From contig CAVUYP010000001.1 in assembly GCA_963745755.1 (NCBI GenBank), positions 1,426,001 through 1,490,000 on the forward strand: a DNA stretch of 64,000 bases. Direction: 5' to 3'. Shown here in pieces: positions 29,308 through 36,970 of this stretch. Every line of letters begins with the position of its first letter. Position 1 is the stretch's first letter. This stretch comes from RHKX01 sp963745755. GTDB lineage: Bacteria > Actinomycetota > Thermoleophilia > Solirubrobacterales > 70-9. The translations under genes and the position numbers were made by a program. The notes under the pieces are model-generated. The model saw only the letters and a list, made by a program, of their open reading frames with translations, made no database searches and was not told the DNA's origin.

Positions 29308-29754
29308 CTAGGGGCGCCGGCGCCAGCCGAGGATCGAGCTGGCCGCGGCGCCCGCCGTCGTCACCGGCTGCGTCCGCAGCTTCAGGCGGTCGCCGTCGAG
29401 CTCGTAGGCCCGGCGCTTGTCCATCCCCGCCTGATCGGGGTGGAGCGCCTGTTCGACATGGTGGATGACCGTGCCCGGCTCCGGCACCGAGAACCGCCCC
29501 GCGTAGGCGATGTAGGTGCGGTAGGCACGGGCCTGCACCGGCTCGTCACCGGCGTCGAGCTCGCGGGAGCCGAAGCGGATCCGGCCGTCGTGGGAGATCT
29601 GCACCGCCATCCGGCCCGACGGCAGGTAGATCAGCTCGCCGTGCGGCTCGCCGCCGCCGTGCGCAACCTCCTCTCCCGCTGCCGTCACGCCCGTCCACGA
29701 CTCGAGCGTCCAGTGGCCGATCAGCGGCCGCGCCTGCTCCGGCAGCCCCTCCAC
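29308..29754 (-). CDS. Lipocalin-like domain protein
   Basis: A 148-residue protein. LIGHWTLESWTGVTAAGEEVAHGGGEPHGELIYLPSGRMAVQISHDGR, then YRTYIAYAGRFSVPEPGTVIHHVEQALHPDQAGMDKRRAYELDGDRLKLRT, matches the lipocalin-like 5 family, small beta-barrels that often lie near redox or polyketide genes. There is no signal peptide. It starts 8 nt after the upstream SDR gene stop, so it is likely co-transcribed with it. Confidence 0.75.
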   Translation of the reverse strand: MEGLPEQARPLIGHWTLESWTGVTAAGEEVAHGGGEPHGELIYLPSGRMAVQISHDGRIRFGSRELDAGDEPVQARAYRTYIAYAGRFSVPEPGTVIHHVEQALHPDQAGMDKRRAYELDGDRLKLRTQPVTTAGAAASSILGWRRRP

Positions 29755-29762
29755 CGCCGGGT

Positions 29763-30617
29763 TCAGCCGCGTCCGGGCCGCGGGAACTGCGTCGCGTTGA
29801 AGCGATCCCAGAGCCGATCGGACAGCAGGTGGCTCTGGTTGATCAGCAGGGTCGCCGAGGGGGTGACCCGATATCGCGTCCTCGGCCGCTTCGCGGTCAC
29901 CGCCTTCTCGATCACCTTGGCGACGTCGTCGGCCTCACCGCCGAGCAGCTTCAGCGGCCCCTTCTCATAGGCCTCCTGGGTCGCCTGCCCGACCTTGCGG
30001 TTGAAATCCGCGTAGACGTCGTCGGGCCCGCCCGCCTGCTCGAGCGAGGCGACCGCCGCCTTGTCGAACTCGGTGCGGATCGCCCCCGGCTGGATCACGG
30101 CGACGTCGATCCCGAAGCCCTCGACCTCGAAACGGAGCGCGTCGGAGATCGCCTCGACCGCGTACTTGGTCGCGTGGTAGGCACCGCCGCCGGGAAACGT
30201 GAAGTTGGCGCCCATCGAGCTGATGTTGACGATCCGCCCGTGCCCGCGTGCACGCATTCCGGGCAGGACCAGCTGGGTGAGGCGGACGAGCCCGAACACG
30301 TTCGTCTCGAACTGGCGGCGCAACGCGTCCATGTCGAGCGTCTCGATCGCACCGGACTGCGAATAGCCGGCGTTGTTGACGAGCGCGTCGATCGCCCCCG
30401 CCTCGTTCTCGATCCGCTCGACGGCCGCCTCCATCGAGGCTTCGTCGGTGACGTCGAGGGCCATCGTCCGGCATCCCTTCGCCTCGAGGTCGGCGATCGC
30501 CTCGGGCGAGCGGGCGGTCGCGTAGACGCGGTGGCCGGCGGCGGCGAGTCGCTCGGCGGCGGCTCGACCGATCCCCGTCGAACAACCGGTGATCAGGATC
30601 GTCAGCTTGTCTGGCAT
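29763..30617 (-). CDS. Classical SDR oxidoreductase
   Basis: A 284-residue protein. TGCSTGIG (NAD(P) binding), NNAGYSQSG, the catalytic Ser in ISSMGANF, and YHATK (Tyr/Lys) are all present. Arginines near the cofactor loop (ATARSPEA) suggest NADP(H). Length and sequence style resemble the retinol-dehydrogenase-like or 17-beta-HSD-like group. The substrate is unknown. Confidence 0.88.
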   Translation of the reverse strand: MPDKLTILITGCSTGIGRAAAERLAAAGHRVYATARSPEAIADLEAKGCRTMALDVTDEASMEAAVERIENEAGAIDALVNNAGYSQSGAIETLDMDALRRQFETNVFGLVRLTQLVLPGMRARGHGRIVNISSMGANFTFPGGGAYHATKYAVEAISDALRFEVEGFGIDVAVIQPGAIRTEFDKAAVASLEQAGGPDDVYADFNRKVGQATQEAYEKGPLKLLGGEADDVAKVIEKAVTAKRPRTRYRVTPSATLLINQSHLLSDRLWDRFNATQFPRPGRG

Positions 30618-30692
30618 CGCAGCCCCTTCCGTTGCAGCTTCGGGAAGGATTGTCCGCGAAGTCGGCGGAACCGGCGTTGCGGCCGCCGCGGA

Positions 30693-31526
30693 TCAGCGGC
30701 GGATCGTGACCGGCGTCCCGAGCGGCACCGCCTCGATCAGCGCTCGCAGGTCGCCGTCGCCGCTGTGGACGCATCCGGTCGAGTTCGCCTCGCCGAGCTG
30801 CTCGGAGGTTCCGTGGATCGCGATCCGGTTGCCGCCGGTCCAGCCCGCCGGCAGGTTCGGCTGAGTGGCGCTGAGCGCGATCGCGCAACACCCGTAGACC
30901 GGGTTGAGGCCGCCCTGGAGCTCGTCGGTGATCGAGAAGTGCCCGGTCGGGGTCGGGGTTCCCGGTCCGCCGATCCCGACCGTCCAGCGGCGCTCGAGCT
31001 CGCCGCGGCGAAAGAGCTCGCCGCGCATCTCCGAGAGGTCGATGATGATCTTCTGGCCGACGCTGTCGGGGTCGAGCCGGCGCCGATCCACCTTCACCCA
31101 GCCGAGCTCGCCGTTCGGCCGCAGCTCGGTCGGAACGCCCGCCCAGGCGCCGTCGCGCTTGGCGACGGAGAGCACCGTCGGCGATCCGAACTCGGTCGTG
31201 TCGCCGAGCGTCTCGACCACGGCGCCCCCGGGAGCGTCGCGAAGGGCAACGGACGCGCCGGAGCGAACCGTCAGCGTCGCGGTGCCGGCCACCGTCGCCG
31301 GTTCGGCCGCGCCCGCGGTCCGGCCCCGGGGGTCGCGACGGGTGCCGACGGACGGCTCCCCGGCGCCGGCCGCAACCCGGTCGCCGGAGCCCGCGACCGC
31401 TGCCTCGGCGACGTCGACCCGGCCGGCGTCGCCGTTGGCGAGTCCACAGGCGAGCAGGAGCAGCGCGATCCCGGCCAGGACCGCACCGGCGAGGTAGATC
31501 AGATCGGAATGACGGATCGGTTCCAT
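30693..31526 (-). CDS. L,D-transpeptidase (YkuD) with N-terminal SH3-like region
   Basis: A 277-residue protein starting at ATG 31526. One N-terminal membrane anchor (YLAGAVLAGIALLLLACGLA; a lipobox-like LLAC is possible) precedes a Pro/Ala/Gly linker, an SH3-like segment (GASVALRDAPGG... LGWVKVD) and the YkuD domain with IAIHGTSEQLGEANSTGCVHSGDGDL, which holds the catalytic His and Cys. It cross-links peptidoglycan 3-3 or attaches proteins outside the membrane. Confidence 0.88.
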   Translation of the reverse strand: MEPIRHSDLIYLAGAVLAGIALLLLACGLANGDAGRVDVAEAAVAGSGDRVAAGAGEPSVGTRRDPRGRTAGAAEPATVAGTATLTVRSGASVALRDAPGGAVVETLGDTTEFGSPTVLSVAKRDGAWAGVPTELRPNGELGWVKVDRRRLDPDSVGQKIIIDLSEMRGELFRRGELERRWTVGIGGPGTPTPTGHFSITDELQGGLNPVYGCCAIALSATQPNLPAGWTGGNRIAIHGTSEQLGEANSTGCVHSGDGDLRALIEAVPLGTPVTIRR

Positions 31527-31624
31527 CCCGATCCGCTTCGGACGCCGGCCGGCGTGCCTGCAACCCGGCGCCGGTCGGTGGACGGAAATTGCCACCGTCC
31601 GAGCGGCTGCCGTAGCCTCCCCAC

Positions 31625-32966
31625 ATGAGAGTCCCCCGCACGGCGCTGATCGTCCCCTCCGCCCTGGTCCTGCTGTCGCTGCCATTGATCGCCGGATGCG
31701 GCGGCAGCGAGTCCACCGACGCGTCGCAGCCATCGACCGCCGCCGCAAGCATCGCAGGGCGTCGACCTCGACGACTGCGGCGACGTCGAGTACGGGGGCT
31801 CGGGAACGCCGGCCGGCCTGATCGTCTCCGACCTGCCGATGCGCGGCGACTCGAAGGAGCGGTCGGCCCAGCAGGTCGCGGCGATCCGGCTGCTGCTGGA
31901 TCAGAACGACTGGACCGCCGGCGGGACGGCGGTCGGCTTTCAGGCATGCGACGACTCCTCGGCCGAGACCGGGCTCTGGGACGAGCGGATCTGCGCCGCC
32001 AACGCGAAGGCCTACGCCGCCGACGAGAGCGTCCTCGGCGTGATCGGCACCTACAACTCCGGCTGCGCGGCGATCGAGATCCCGGTCCTCAACGAGGCCG
32101 GCGTCGCGATGGTCTCGCCCGGCAACACCGCCGTCTGCCTGACCGAGCCGAGCAAGCTCTGCGACGAAGGACAGCCCGACAGCCTCTATCCGAACGGCAA
32201 GCGCAACTACGCGCGGGTGGTTCCCAACGACGCGTTCCAGGGCGCCGCCCTCGCCGAGTTCGCATCTGACCAGGGGGCCGCGCGTCCGTTCGTCCTCTAC
32301 GCGGCCGACGACCCGACCAGCACCGGCCAGGCCGAGAACTTCCGCGGCGCCGCCGGCGAGCTCGGCCTCGACATCGCCGGATTCGAGAGCTGGAATCCGA
32401 AGGCGGAGTCGTACGCGGAACTGTTCGACCGCGTCAAGCGCAGCGGCGCCGATGCCGTCGTCCTCGCCGGTCTGACCGAACAGAACGGCGCCAAGCTGAT
32501 CGACGACAAGGTCGCCACGGTCGGATCGAACGCGAAGGTCCCGCTGATCGCCTTCGACGGATTCGCGCAGCAGTCGACGATCGACGAAGCCGGCGAGGCG
32601 TCCGCGGGGATGTTCGCGAGCCTCCCCGGCAGCGCCCCCGAGAATCTCTCGGCGCAGGGCGTGAAGTTCAGCGAAGACCTCAGCGCGACGCTCGGCGGCG
32701 CTCCGGTCGAGCAGTTCGCCCCCTACGCGGCGGAGGCGACCGCGGTGCTGCTCGATGCCGTCGCAACGGCCGGGACCAACCGGGCGGCGATCAGCGACGC
32801 GGTCCTCGCCACCGAGGGCGGCGCCGGCATCCTCAAGCCATACGACATCGGCCCCAGCGGCGACCCGACGGTCGGCCCGGTGACGATCCTCGAGGCCGGC
32901 AAGACGTTCGACGTCGACACCGAGATCACCCCCGACGAGGTGCTCGTCAAGGCCGCTCGCGGTTGA
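31625..32966 (+). pseudogene. Liv-type (branched-chain amino acid-like) substrate-binding lipoprotein, +1 frameshift
   Basis: About 447 codons (446 residues) after repair. The signal and lipobox (LSLPLIAGC) are in the first frame. After AAASI the frame changes; dropping G 31754 continues QGVDLDDCGDVEYGGSGTPAGLIVSDLPMRGDSKERSAQQ through to 32966. The rest is a periplasmic-binding-protein type 1 fold (LGVIGTYNSGCAAIEIPVLNEAGVAMVSPGNT; GADAVVLAGLTEQNG). No permease or ATPase genes adjoin, so it is an orphan. The long clean frame after the shift argues against an old pseudogene. Confidence 0.8.
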
Positions 32967-33009
32967 GCAGGCACGCGCCGGACGCAGGTAATCCGTATCG
33001 TTTCCCGTA

Positions 33010-33048
33010 CCGATCGAACTGATCGGCTTCAACGTGGCTTGTTTTTTT
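33010..33048 (+). terminator. Hairpin followed by a T7 run after the binding-protein gene
   Basis: Arms CCGATC (33010-33015) and GATCGG (33021-33026) form a short stem, and a seven-T run lies at 33042-33048. The T-run is 15 nt past the stem, so it is not a textbook terminator. It is the only long T-run in the region and may equally belong to the cold-shock promoter or leader. Confidence 0.4.
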
Positions 33049-33057
33049 GGATGAGTG

Positions 33058-33109
33058 GGTGCCGAGCGCATTGCTCCTCATAAGGACCGGCACCAATCCC
33101 CAAGGAGGG
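33058..33109 (+). promoter_or_regulatory. Structured cold-shock leader with strong ribosome site
   Basis: A 7-bp stem GGTGCCG (33058-33064) with CGGCACC (33088-33094) encloses an inner AGC/GCT stem and is followed by AAGGAGGG (33102-33109), a near-perfect Shine-Dalgarno 7 nt before ATG 33117. Cold-shock mRNAs often carry leaders that refold with temperature, and this could be one. The leader base composition is less GC-rich than the surroundings. Confidence 0.5.
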
Positions 33110-33116
33110 AACTCAT

Positions 33117-33317
33117 ATGGCTGAAGGAACCGTCAAGTGGTTCAACGACGACAAGGGCTACGGCTTCATCGAGGTCGAGGGCGGCGGCAAGGACGCGTTC
33201 GTCCATGTCAACGGTCTCGCCCCCGGAACCCGCATCGCCGAGGGTGACAAGGTCACGTTCGACCTCGAGGAGGGCCAGAAGGGCCCGCAGGCTGCGAACG
33301 TCACCGTCGCCGGCTGA
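33117..33317 (+). CDS. cspA: Cold-shock protein (CspA family)
   Basis: A 66-residue single cold-shock domain with RNP1 (KGYGFIEV) and RNP2 (DAFVHV), binding single-stranded RNA/DNA as an RNA chaperone. It is monocistronic: a structured leader with strong ribosome site before it, a strong hairpin after it. This fits a highly expressed gene. Confidence 0.96.
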   Translation: MAEGTVKWFNDDKGYGFIEVEGGGKDAFVHVNGLAPGTRIAEGDKVTFDLEEGQKGPQAANVTVAG

Positions 33318-33343
33318 GCGACCGCTCAGCTACGCCTTTCGAG

Positions 33344-33369
33344 GGCCGGGTCGCGCAAGCGGCCCGGCC
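33344..33369 (+). terminator. Rho-independent-type terminator after cspA
   Basis: An 11-bp stem (33344-33354 with 33359-33369, one G-U pair) closed by a GCAA tetraloop, followed by TTCGTCGTTTC. It starts 27 nt past the cspA stop. The GNRA loop and long GC stem make it the best terminator in the window. Confidence 0.8.
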
Positions 33370-33437
33370 TTCGTCGTTTCCGGGCCCGCTTCCCGCGACG
33401 CCGCAGGTACCGGCCCCCTACGGCCGGCTTCGCAAGC

Positions 33438-34646
33438 TCACCGCAGGTCGAGCTCGGCACCGCGCCAGCGAGCGAGCGAGCCGAGCGCCCGTCGGAGGGC
33501 CGCCGGCGCCCGCCGTCCCGGCTCCTCGTGGACTGCGAGAACGCGGAGGACGGTCTCGCGGTCCCGGTCGACCCGCAGGTCGGCCCGGGCGATCAGTCGC
33601 TCGTGGTGGAGGACCGGCAGCACGTAGTAGCCCCAGCGCCGCTCGCCGGGGGGAACGTAGATCTCGAGCCGATGGTCGAACCCGAACAGCTCGGCGGTCC
33701 GGGCCCGGTCGCAAAGCAGGTTGTCGAACGGCGACAGCGCGACGGTCCGCCGGCCGGGCTCGAGACGATCGGCCGCCTCGAACGCCGCGGGCAGACCCCA
33801 CCAGTCGCCGCGCAGGCCGGCCACCCGCACCCGCTCGAGCCGCCCGCGGCGCTCGAGCCGCCCGATCGCGCCGGCACCGGGACCGCCGAGGCCCGGATAG
33901 CGACGGCGGGTGAAGTGGGCGGCGACGTGTGGCGCCCGGGCGACGCCGAGCATCGCCACGGCGCGGACCGTGGCGCGATCGACCGCCGCCTCGGCGTCGA
34001 GCGGGTCGCGGTCGGCGGCCGCGAGCGCTCCCGCCGGCAGGCAGCGCTCGAGGACGTCCCAACGGCGCTCGCCGCCGATCCGGTCGCCGACGCCGATCCT
34101 GCCCTGCATCCAGAGCTTGTCGAGCAGCCGCGCGATCGTCTGTCGCGGGGAGACCTCGTCGGTCCAGTGCCCGTGCTGCCAGGCGACCGCGGAGCGATCC
34201 TCGAGCCGGCGCGCTCGCAACGGCCCCTCGGCGGCGAGCGTGGCGACCGTCTCGTTCGCGAAGTCGGCGTTCGCGGCGAGCCACTCGCGAACCCGCTGCC
34301 GCGCCGGCGACAGCCGCTCCAGCCAGGTCCGCATCGCCCAGCGGTGAACGGCCAGGTCGCCGACGTGACAGAGGCTCGCCTCGTGACACCAGTAGTCGAA
34401 CAGCTGCCGCTCGCGATAGGCCGCCCGCTCGAGCGCCCGCTCGTGGCTGTCGTGGGTGCCACCCCTCAGCCGCGCCCGCAGAACCAGCAGCGGCGAGCGG
34501 GCGACGACCCCGACCGGGTCGAGCTGCAGACAGCCGATCCGGGCGACGACGTCGGCGACGCCGGTGCCGGGCGCGGGGGGCGTGGCGAGGCCCTGAGCAT
34601 GCAGCGCCAGGCGCCTCGCCGTCTCGATCGGAAGCGTGCGGATCAC
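33438..34646 (-). CDS. YcaQ-type winged-helix DNA glycosylase-like protein
   Basis: A 402-residue protein. RLALHAQGL, IGCLQLDPVGVVARSPLLVLRARLRGG, LFDYWCHEASLCHV, SPFDNLLCDRARTAELFGFDHRLEIYVPPGERRWGYYVLPVLHHERLIARADLRVDR match the HTH_42/YcaQ family, which unhooks interstrand DNA crosslinks. The QxD motif of the active enzymes appears as QLD near residue 41. GTG 34646. Confidence 0.87.
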   Translation of the reverse strand: MIRTLPIETARRLALHAQGLATPPAPGTGVADVVARIGCLQLDPVGVVARSPLLVLRARLRGGTHDSHERALERAAYRERQLFDYWCHEASLCHVGDLAVHRWAMRTWLERLSPARQRVREWLAANADFANETVATLAAEGPLRARRLEDRSAVAWQHGHWTDEVSPRQTIARLLDKLWMQGRIGVGDRIGGERRWDVLERCLPAGALAAADRDPLDAEAAVDRATVRAVAMLGVARAPHVAAHFTRRRYPGLGGPGAGAIGRLERRGRLERVRVAGLRGDWWGLPAAFEAADRLEPGRRTVALSPFDNLLCDRARTAELFGFDHRLEIYVPPGERRWGYYVLPVLHHERLIARADLRVDRDRETVLRVLAVHEEPGRRAPAALRRALGSLARWRGAELDLR

Positions 34647-34748
34647 CTGCCGGGCATCGAAGCAGGTCCGGAGAACCTCGGCCGGCGACCGGCCCGTTAT
34701 CGGTGCCCTGCTGCCACCGCCGGTCGGGTACGCTCAGCGGACGTGACG

Positions 34749-35090
34749 ATGTCGGATCCCAGAAACGGAGTCACGCTCCGATTCGACGTCTTCGGTTGGG
34801 GCGAGTTGAAAGCCGAAGCCCGCGCGACCGGCTGCTCCGAGGGCGAGCTCGTGCAGCGTGCGGTTCGGCGCTACGTCGAGTCGCTCGACCTACCCGGAGA
34901 GGAGCGCCGCGATCGGGTGCCGCGATTCGCCCGCGAGCCGCTCGGCGAGGATGCCCCGCGGCTCGAGGTCGAGCTGCCGCCGGAGCTGGTCGAGCGGCTG
35001 CGCGAGGAAGCCGACGCTCAACGTACCTCGGTTCCGCTGCTGATCAGGCACGCCGTGTTCGTCGAGCTGGGACGCCCGAGCGCGGACTGA
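34749..35090 (+). CDS. Small protein with two ribbon-helix-helix-like segments
   Basis: A 113-residue protein (ATG 34749; GTG 34743 also possible). Segment 1 GVTLRFDVFGWGELKAEARATGCSEGELVQRAVRRYVESL and segment 2 RLEVELPPELVERLREEADAQRTSVPLLIRHAVFVEL each have one strand and two helices, like Arc/MetJ DNA-binding domains. A single chain with two such units could bind DNA without dimerising. No named family was recognised. It ends 10 bp from the convergent sigma factor gene. Confidence 0.6.
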   Translation: MSDPRNGVTLRFDVFGWGELKAEARATGCSEGELVQRAVRRYVESLDLPGEERRDRVPRFAREPLGEDAPRLEVELPPELVERLREEADAQRTSVPLLIRHAVFVELGRPSAD

Positions 35091-35100
35091 CCCCAGTTCT

Positions 35101-35727
35101 TCAGGCGGCCGTCGTCGGCGAGGCTTCGAGCTCGACCAGCAGCTGCTTGAGGGTGGCGCGGCCGCGGTGATGGAGGCCGTGGACCGAGGGCTCGCTGCGG
35201 CCGAGGATGTCGGCGATCTCGTTCGGAGTCCTGCCGGCGAAATGGCGGAGCGCGATCACCTGACGCTGCTCGGCAGGCAGCTGGGCGAGCGCGGCGAGCA
35301 GCGCCCGTGAGCGATCGGACGCGATCTGATCGCGATCGGATTCCGAGATCCGCACCTCCTCGACCGGAAACTGCCGGCGCCCGCGCAGGTGATCGAGGGC
35401 GGCATTGCGGGCCACCCGGGTGATCCAGGCGCGAAACGGGACCGCCCGCTGCTCGTAGCGCCCGATCACCCGGGGTAGCTTCGCGAAGACGTTCTGTCTG
35501 ATGTCCTCGGCCTCGTGGTGATCGCGGACGATCGCCTGCACGACCGCGTAGACGGCGTCGGAATGCCGCACGTAGAGGAGATGGAGGGCATCGATCTCAC
35601 CGCGCTTCAGCGCGACGATCGCCCGCCGCTCCCGATCCTCCTCTCGACCGGATCGATGGATGGCTGCGGCCTGCCCCTTCGGCTGCAGGCGAACGCTCGC
35701 GTCGGTGCCGTGAACGGATACGGTCAT
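35101..35727 (-). CDS. ECF-like RNA polymerase sigma factor
   Basis: A 208-residue protein from ATG 35727, with GGGGGAG as ribosome site. A sigma-2 region (LHLLYVRHSDAVYAVVQAIVRDHHEAEDIRQNVFAKL; FRAWITRVARNAALDHLRGRR) and a sigma-4 region (AALAQLPAEQRQVIALRHFAGRTPNEIADILGRSEPSVHGLHHRGRATLKQLL) are present with no sigma-3. No anti-sigma gene adjoins. The 186-bp upstream gap (35728-35913) is distinctly AT-richer than the genome and separates it from the polysaccharide locus. Confidence 0.9.
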   Translation of the reverse strand: MTVSVHGTDASVRLQPKGQAAAIHRSGREEDRERRAIVALKRGEIDALHLLYVRHSDAVYAVVQAIVRDHHEAEDIRQNVFAKLPRVIGRYEQRAVPFRAWITRVARNAALDHLRGRRQFPVEEVRISESDRDQIASDRSRALLAALAQLPAEQRQVIALRHFAGRTPNEIADILGRSEPSVHGLHHRGRATLKQLLVELEASPTTAA

Positions 35728-35913
35728 CGGACTCCCCCAAGTTGCTCCTCCCGCGTTCCCCACTACTCCGGTTGCACGTAATCGTGGTCGGGAGAATTGT
35801 TGCTGCTTACTCTCTCTGGCTCGATTCTTACCTAAATTGCGGGGTAGTCGTTGGGTAGATATCGCCCCATCACCGAAACCGCGGATAGAACCGTCCTTCT
35901 GACGGCACTCCGA

Positions 35914-36960
35914 TCAGAACGAAACGGTTGCTCCCGAGCCGACGTCGAAGCGGGTGCCGCGGGGAATCCGGAAGTCCTTCGCGATCGTCGCCCGCGGGCC
36001 GATCACGCTCGCGTCGATCCTGCCGCCGATGTCGCAGATCGTGCTCGCCTCGAGGACGACCGAGTTCTCGATCTCGGCGCCGTCGATCCGCACGTCGCGG
36101 CCGATCGATGTGAACGGGCCGACGAACGCGTTGGCGATCTTCGCACCGGCGGCGATCGCCACCGGTCCGCGGATCACGCTGTTGTCGATCTTGACGCTCG
36201 GATGGCAGCTGATCGCACCCTCGAGATCGGATTCGGCAACCTCGCAAGACACCGCGGCCTCGGCGATGTCGGCGAGCATGAAGCTGTTCGCCGCGCGGAT
36301 CGCATCGACCCCCCGCCGGTGGCGCCACCAGCCGGTCACGTGGCGTCGCTCGACCCTCCCGCCCTGGCTCTCCATCGCCTCGAGCGCGCCGTCGATCCAG
36401 CTGCCGCCTTCGGCCGGCCCGGCGGCGGTCGGAAAGCCCGCTCCGAGCGCGAAGACGCCGACGTGGAATGTGCCGGTCACCGGCCGCAGGTCGACGATGC
36501 CGGGGGGAGCGGCGGCGACCGCCGCCTCGTCGAACCTGCTCATCAGGGCGACGCCGTCGTGATCGCCGATCGGCGCCCCACCCAGCTGCGTGCGCATCGG
36601 CGCCCTCCCGATGCAGTCGGCGAACCGGAGCAGGAACGGCCCGTCGGCGATCAGCCGCCGCGCCGACTCGACCGCGGCGGCGAGGCCACGCCGGGGATCG
36701 CGGGACACGATCCGTACCGCGGCCGAGCCGGCCGGCTCGGCCGCGACGGCGCCCGCGACCGGTTGCCGAACGGCCTCGTCGACGACGACGACGATGCGAT
36801 CGACGCCGAAATCGACCAGGTCGGCGACGGCGTGGGCGACGAGCGGCCGGTCGAGGACCGGCAGCAGCGCCACCGAGCGCATGTGCCGTCCGAGCGCGAG
36901 GTCGTCGACCGCTGCGGCGGAGCGATCCGCCGTCGCCACGAGAATCGCCGAGGAAACCAT
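35914..36960 (-). CDS. Nucleotidyltransferase-like protein with left-handed beta-helix, degenerate active site
   Basis: A 348-residue protein. The fold order matches sugar-1-phosphate nucleotidyltransferases (LLPVLDRPLVAHAVADLVDFGVDRIVVVV; RGLAAAVESARRLI... FLLRFADCIG), then hexapeptide repeats (HPSVKIDNSVIRGPVAIAAGAKIANAFVGPFTSIGRDVRI). The nucleotide-binding signature GGxGTRL is replaced by ATADRSAAAV and the metal-binding GD by AD. It is probably non-catalytic or altered. It follows the deacetylase gene by 10 nt on the same strand. Confidence 0.72.
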   Translation of the reverse strand: MVSSAILVATADRSAAAVDDLALGRHMRSVALLPVLDRPLVAHAVADLVDFGVDRIVVVVDEAVRQPVAGAVAAEPAGSAAVRIVSRDPRRGLAAAVESARRLIADGPFLLRFADCIGRAPMRTQLGGAPIGDHDGVALMSRFDEAAVAAAPPGIVDLRPVTGTFHVGVFALGAGFPTAAGPAEGGSWIDGALEAMESQGGRVERRHVTGWWRHRRGVDAIRAANSFMLADIAEAAVSCEVAESDLEGAISCHPSVKIDNSVIRGPVAIAAGAKIANAFVGPFTSIGRDVRIDGAEIENSVVLEASTICDIGGRIDASVIGPRATIAKDFRIPRGTRFDVGSGATVSF

Positions 36961-36970
36961 CGTGAAACGA

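Noticed and set aside
35728..35913. A defined promoter for the sigma factor gene
   Set aside because: The gap is AT-richer and likely holds a promoter, but no -35/-10 pair with convincing spacing could be picked by eye.
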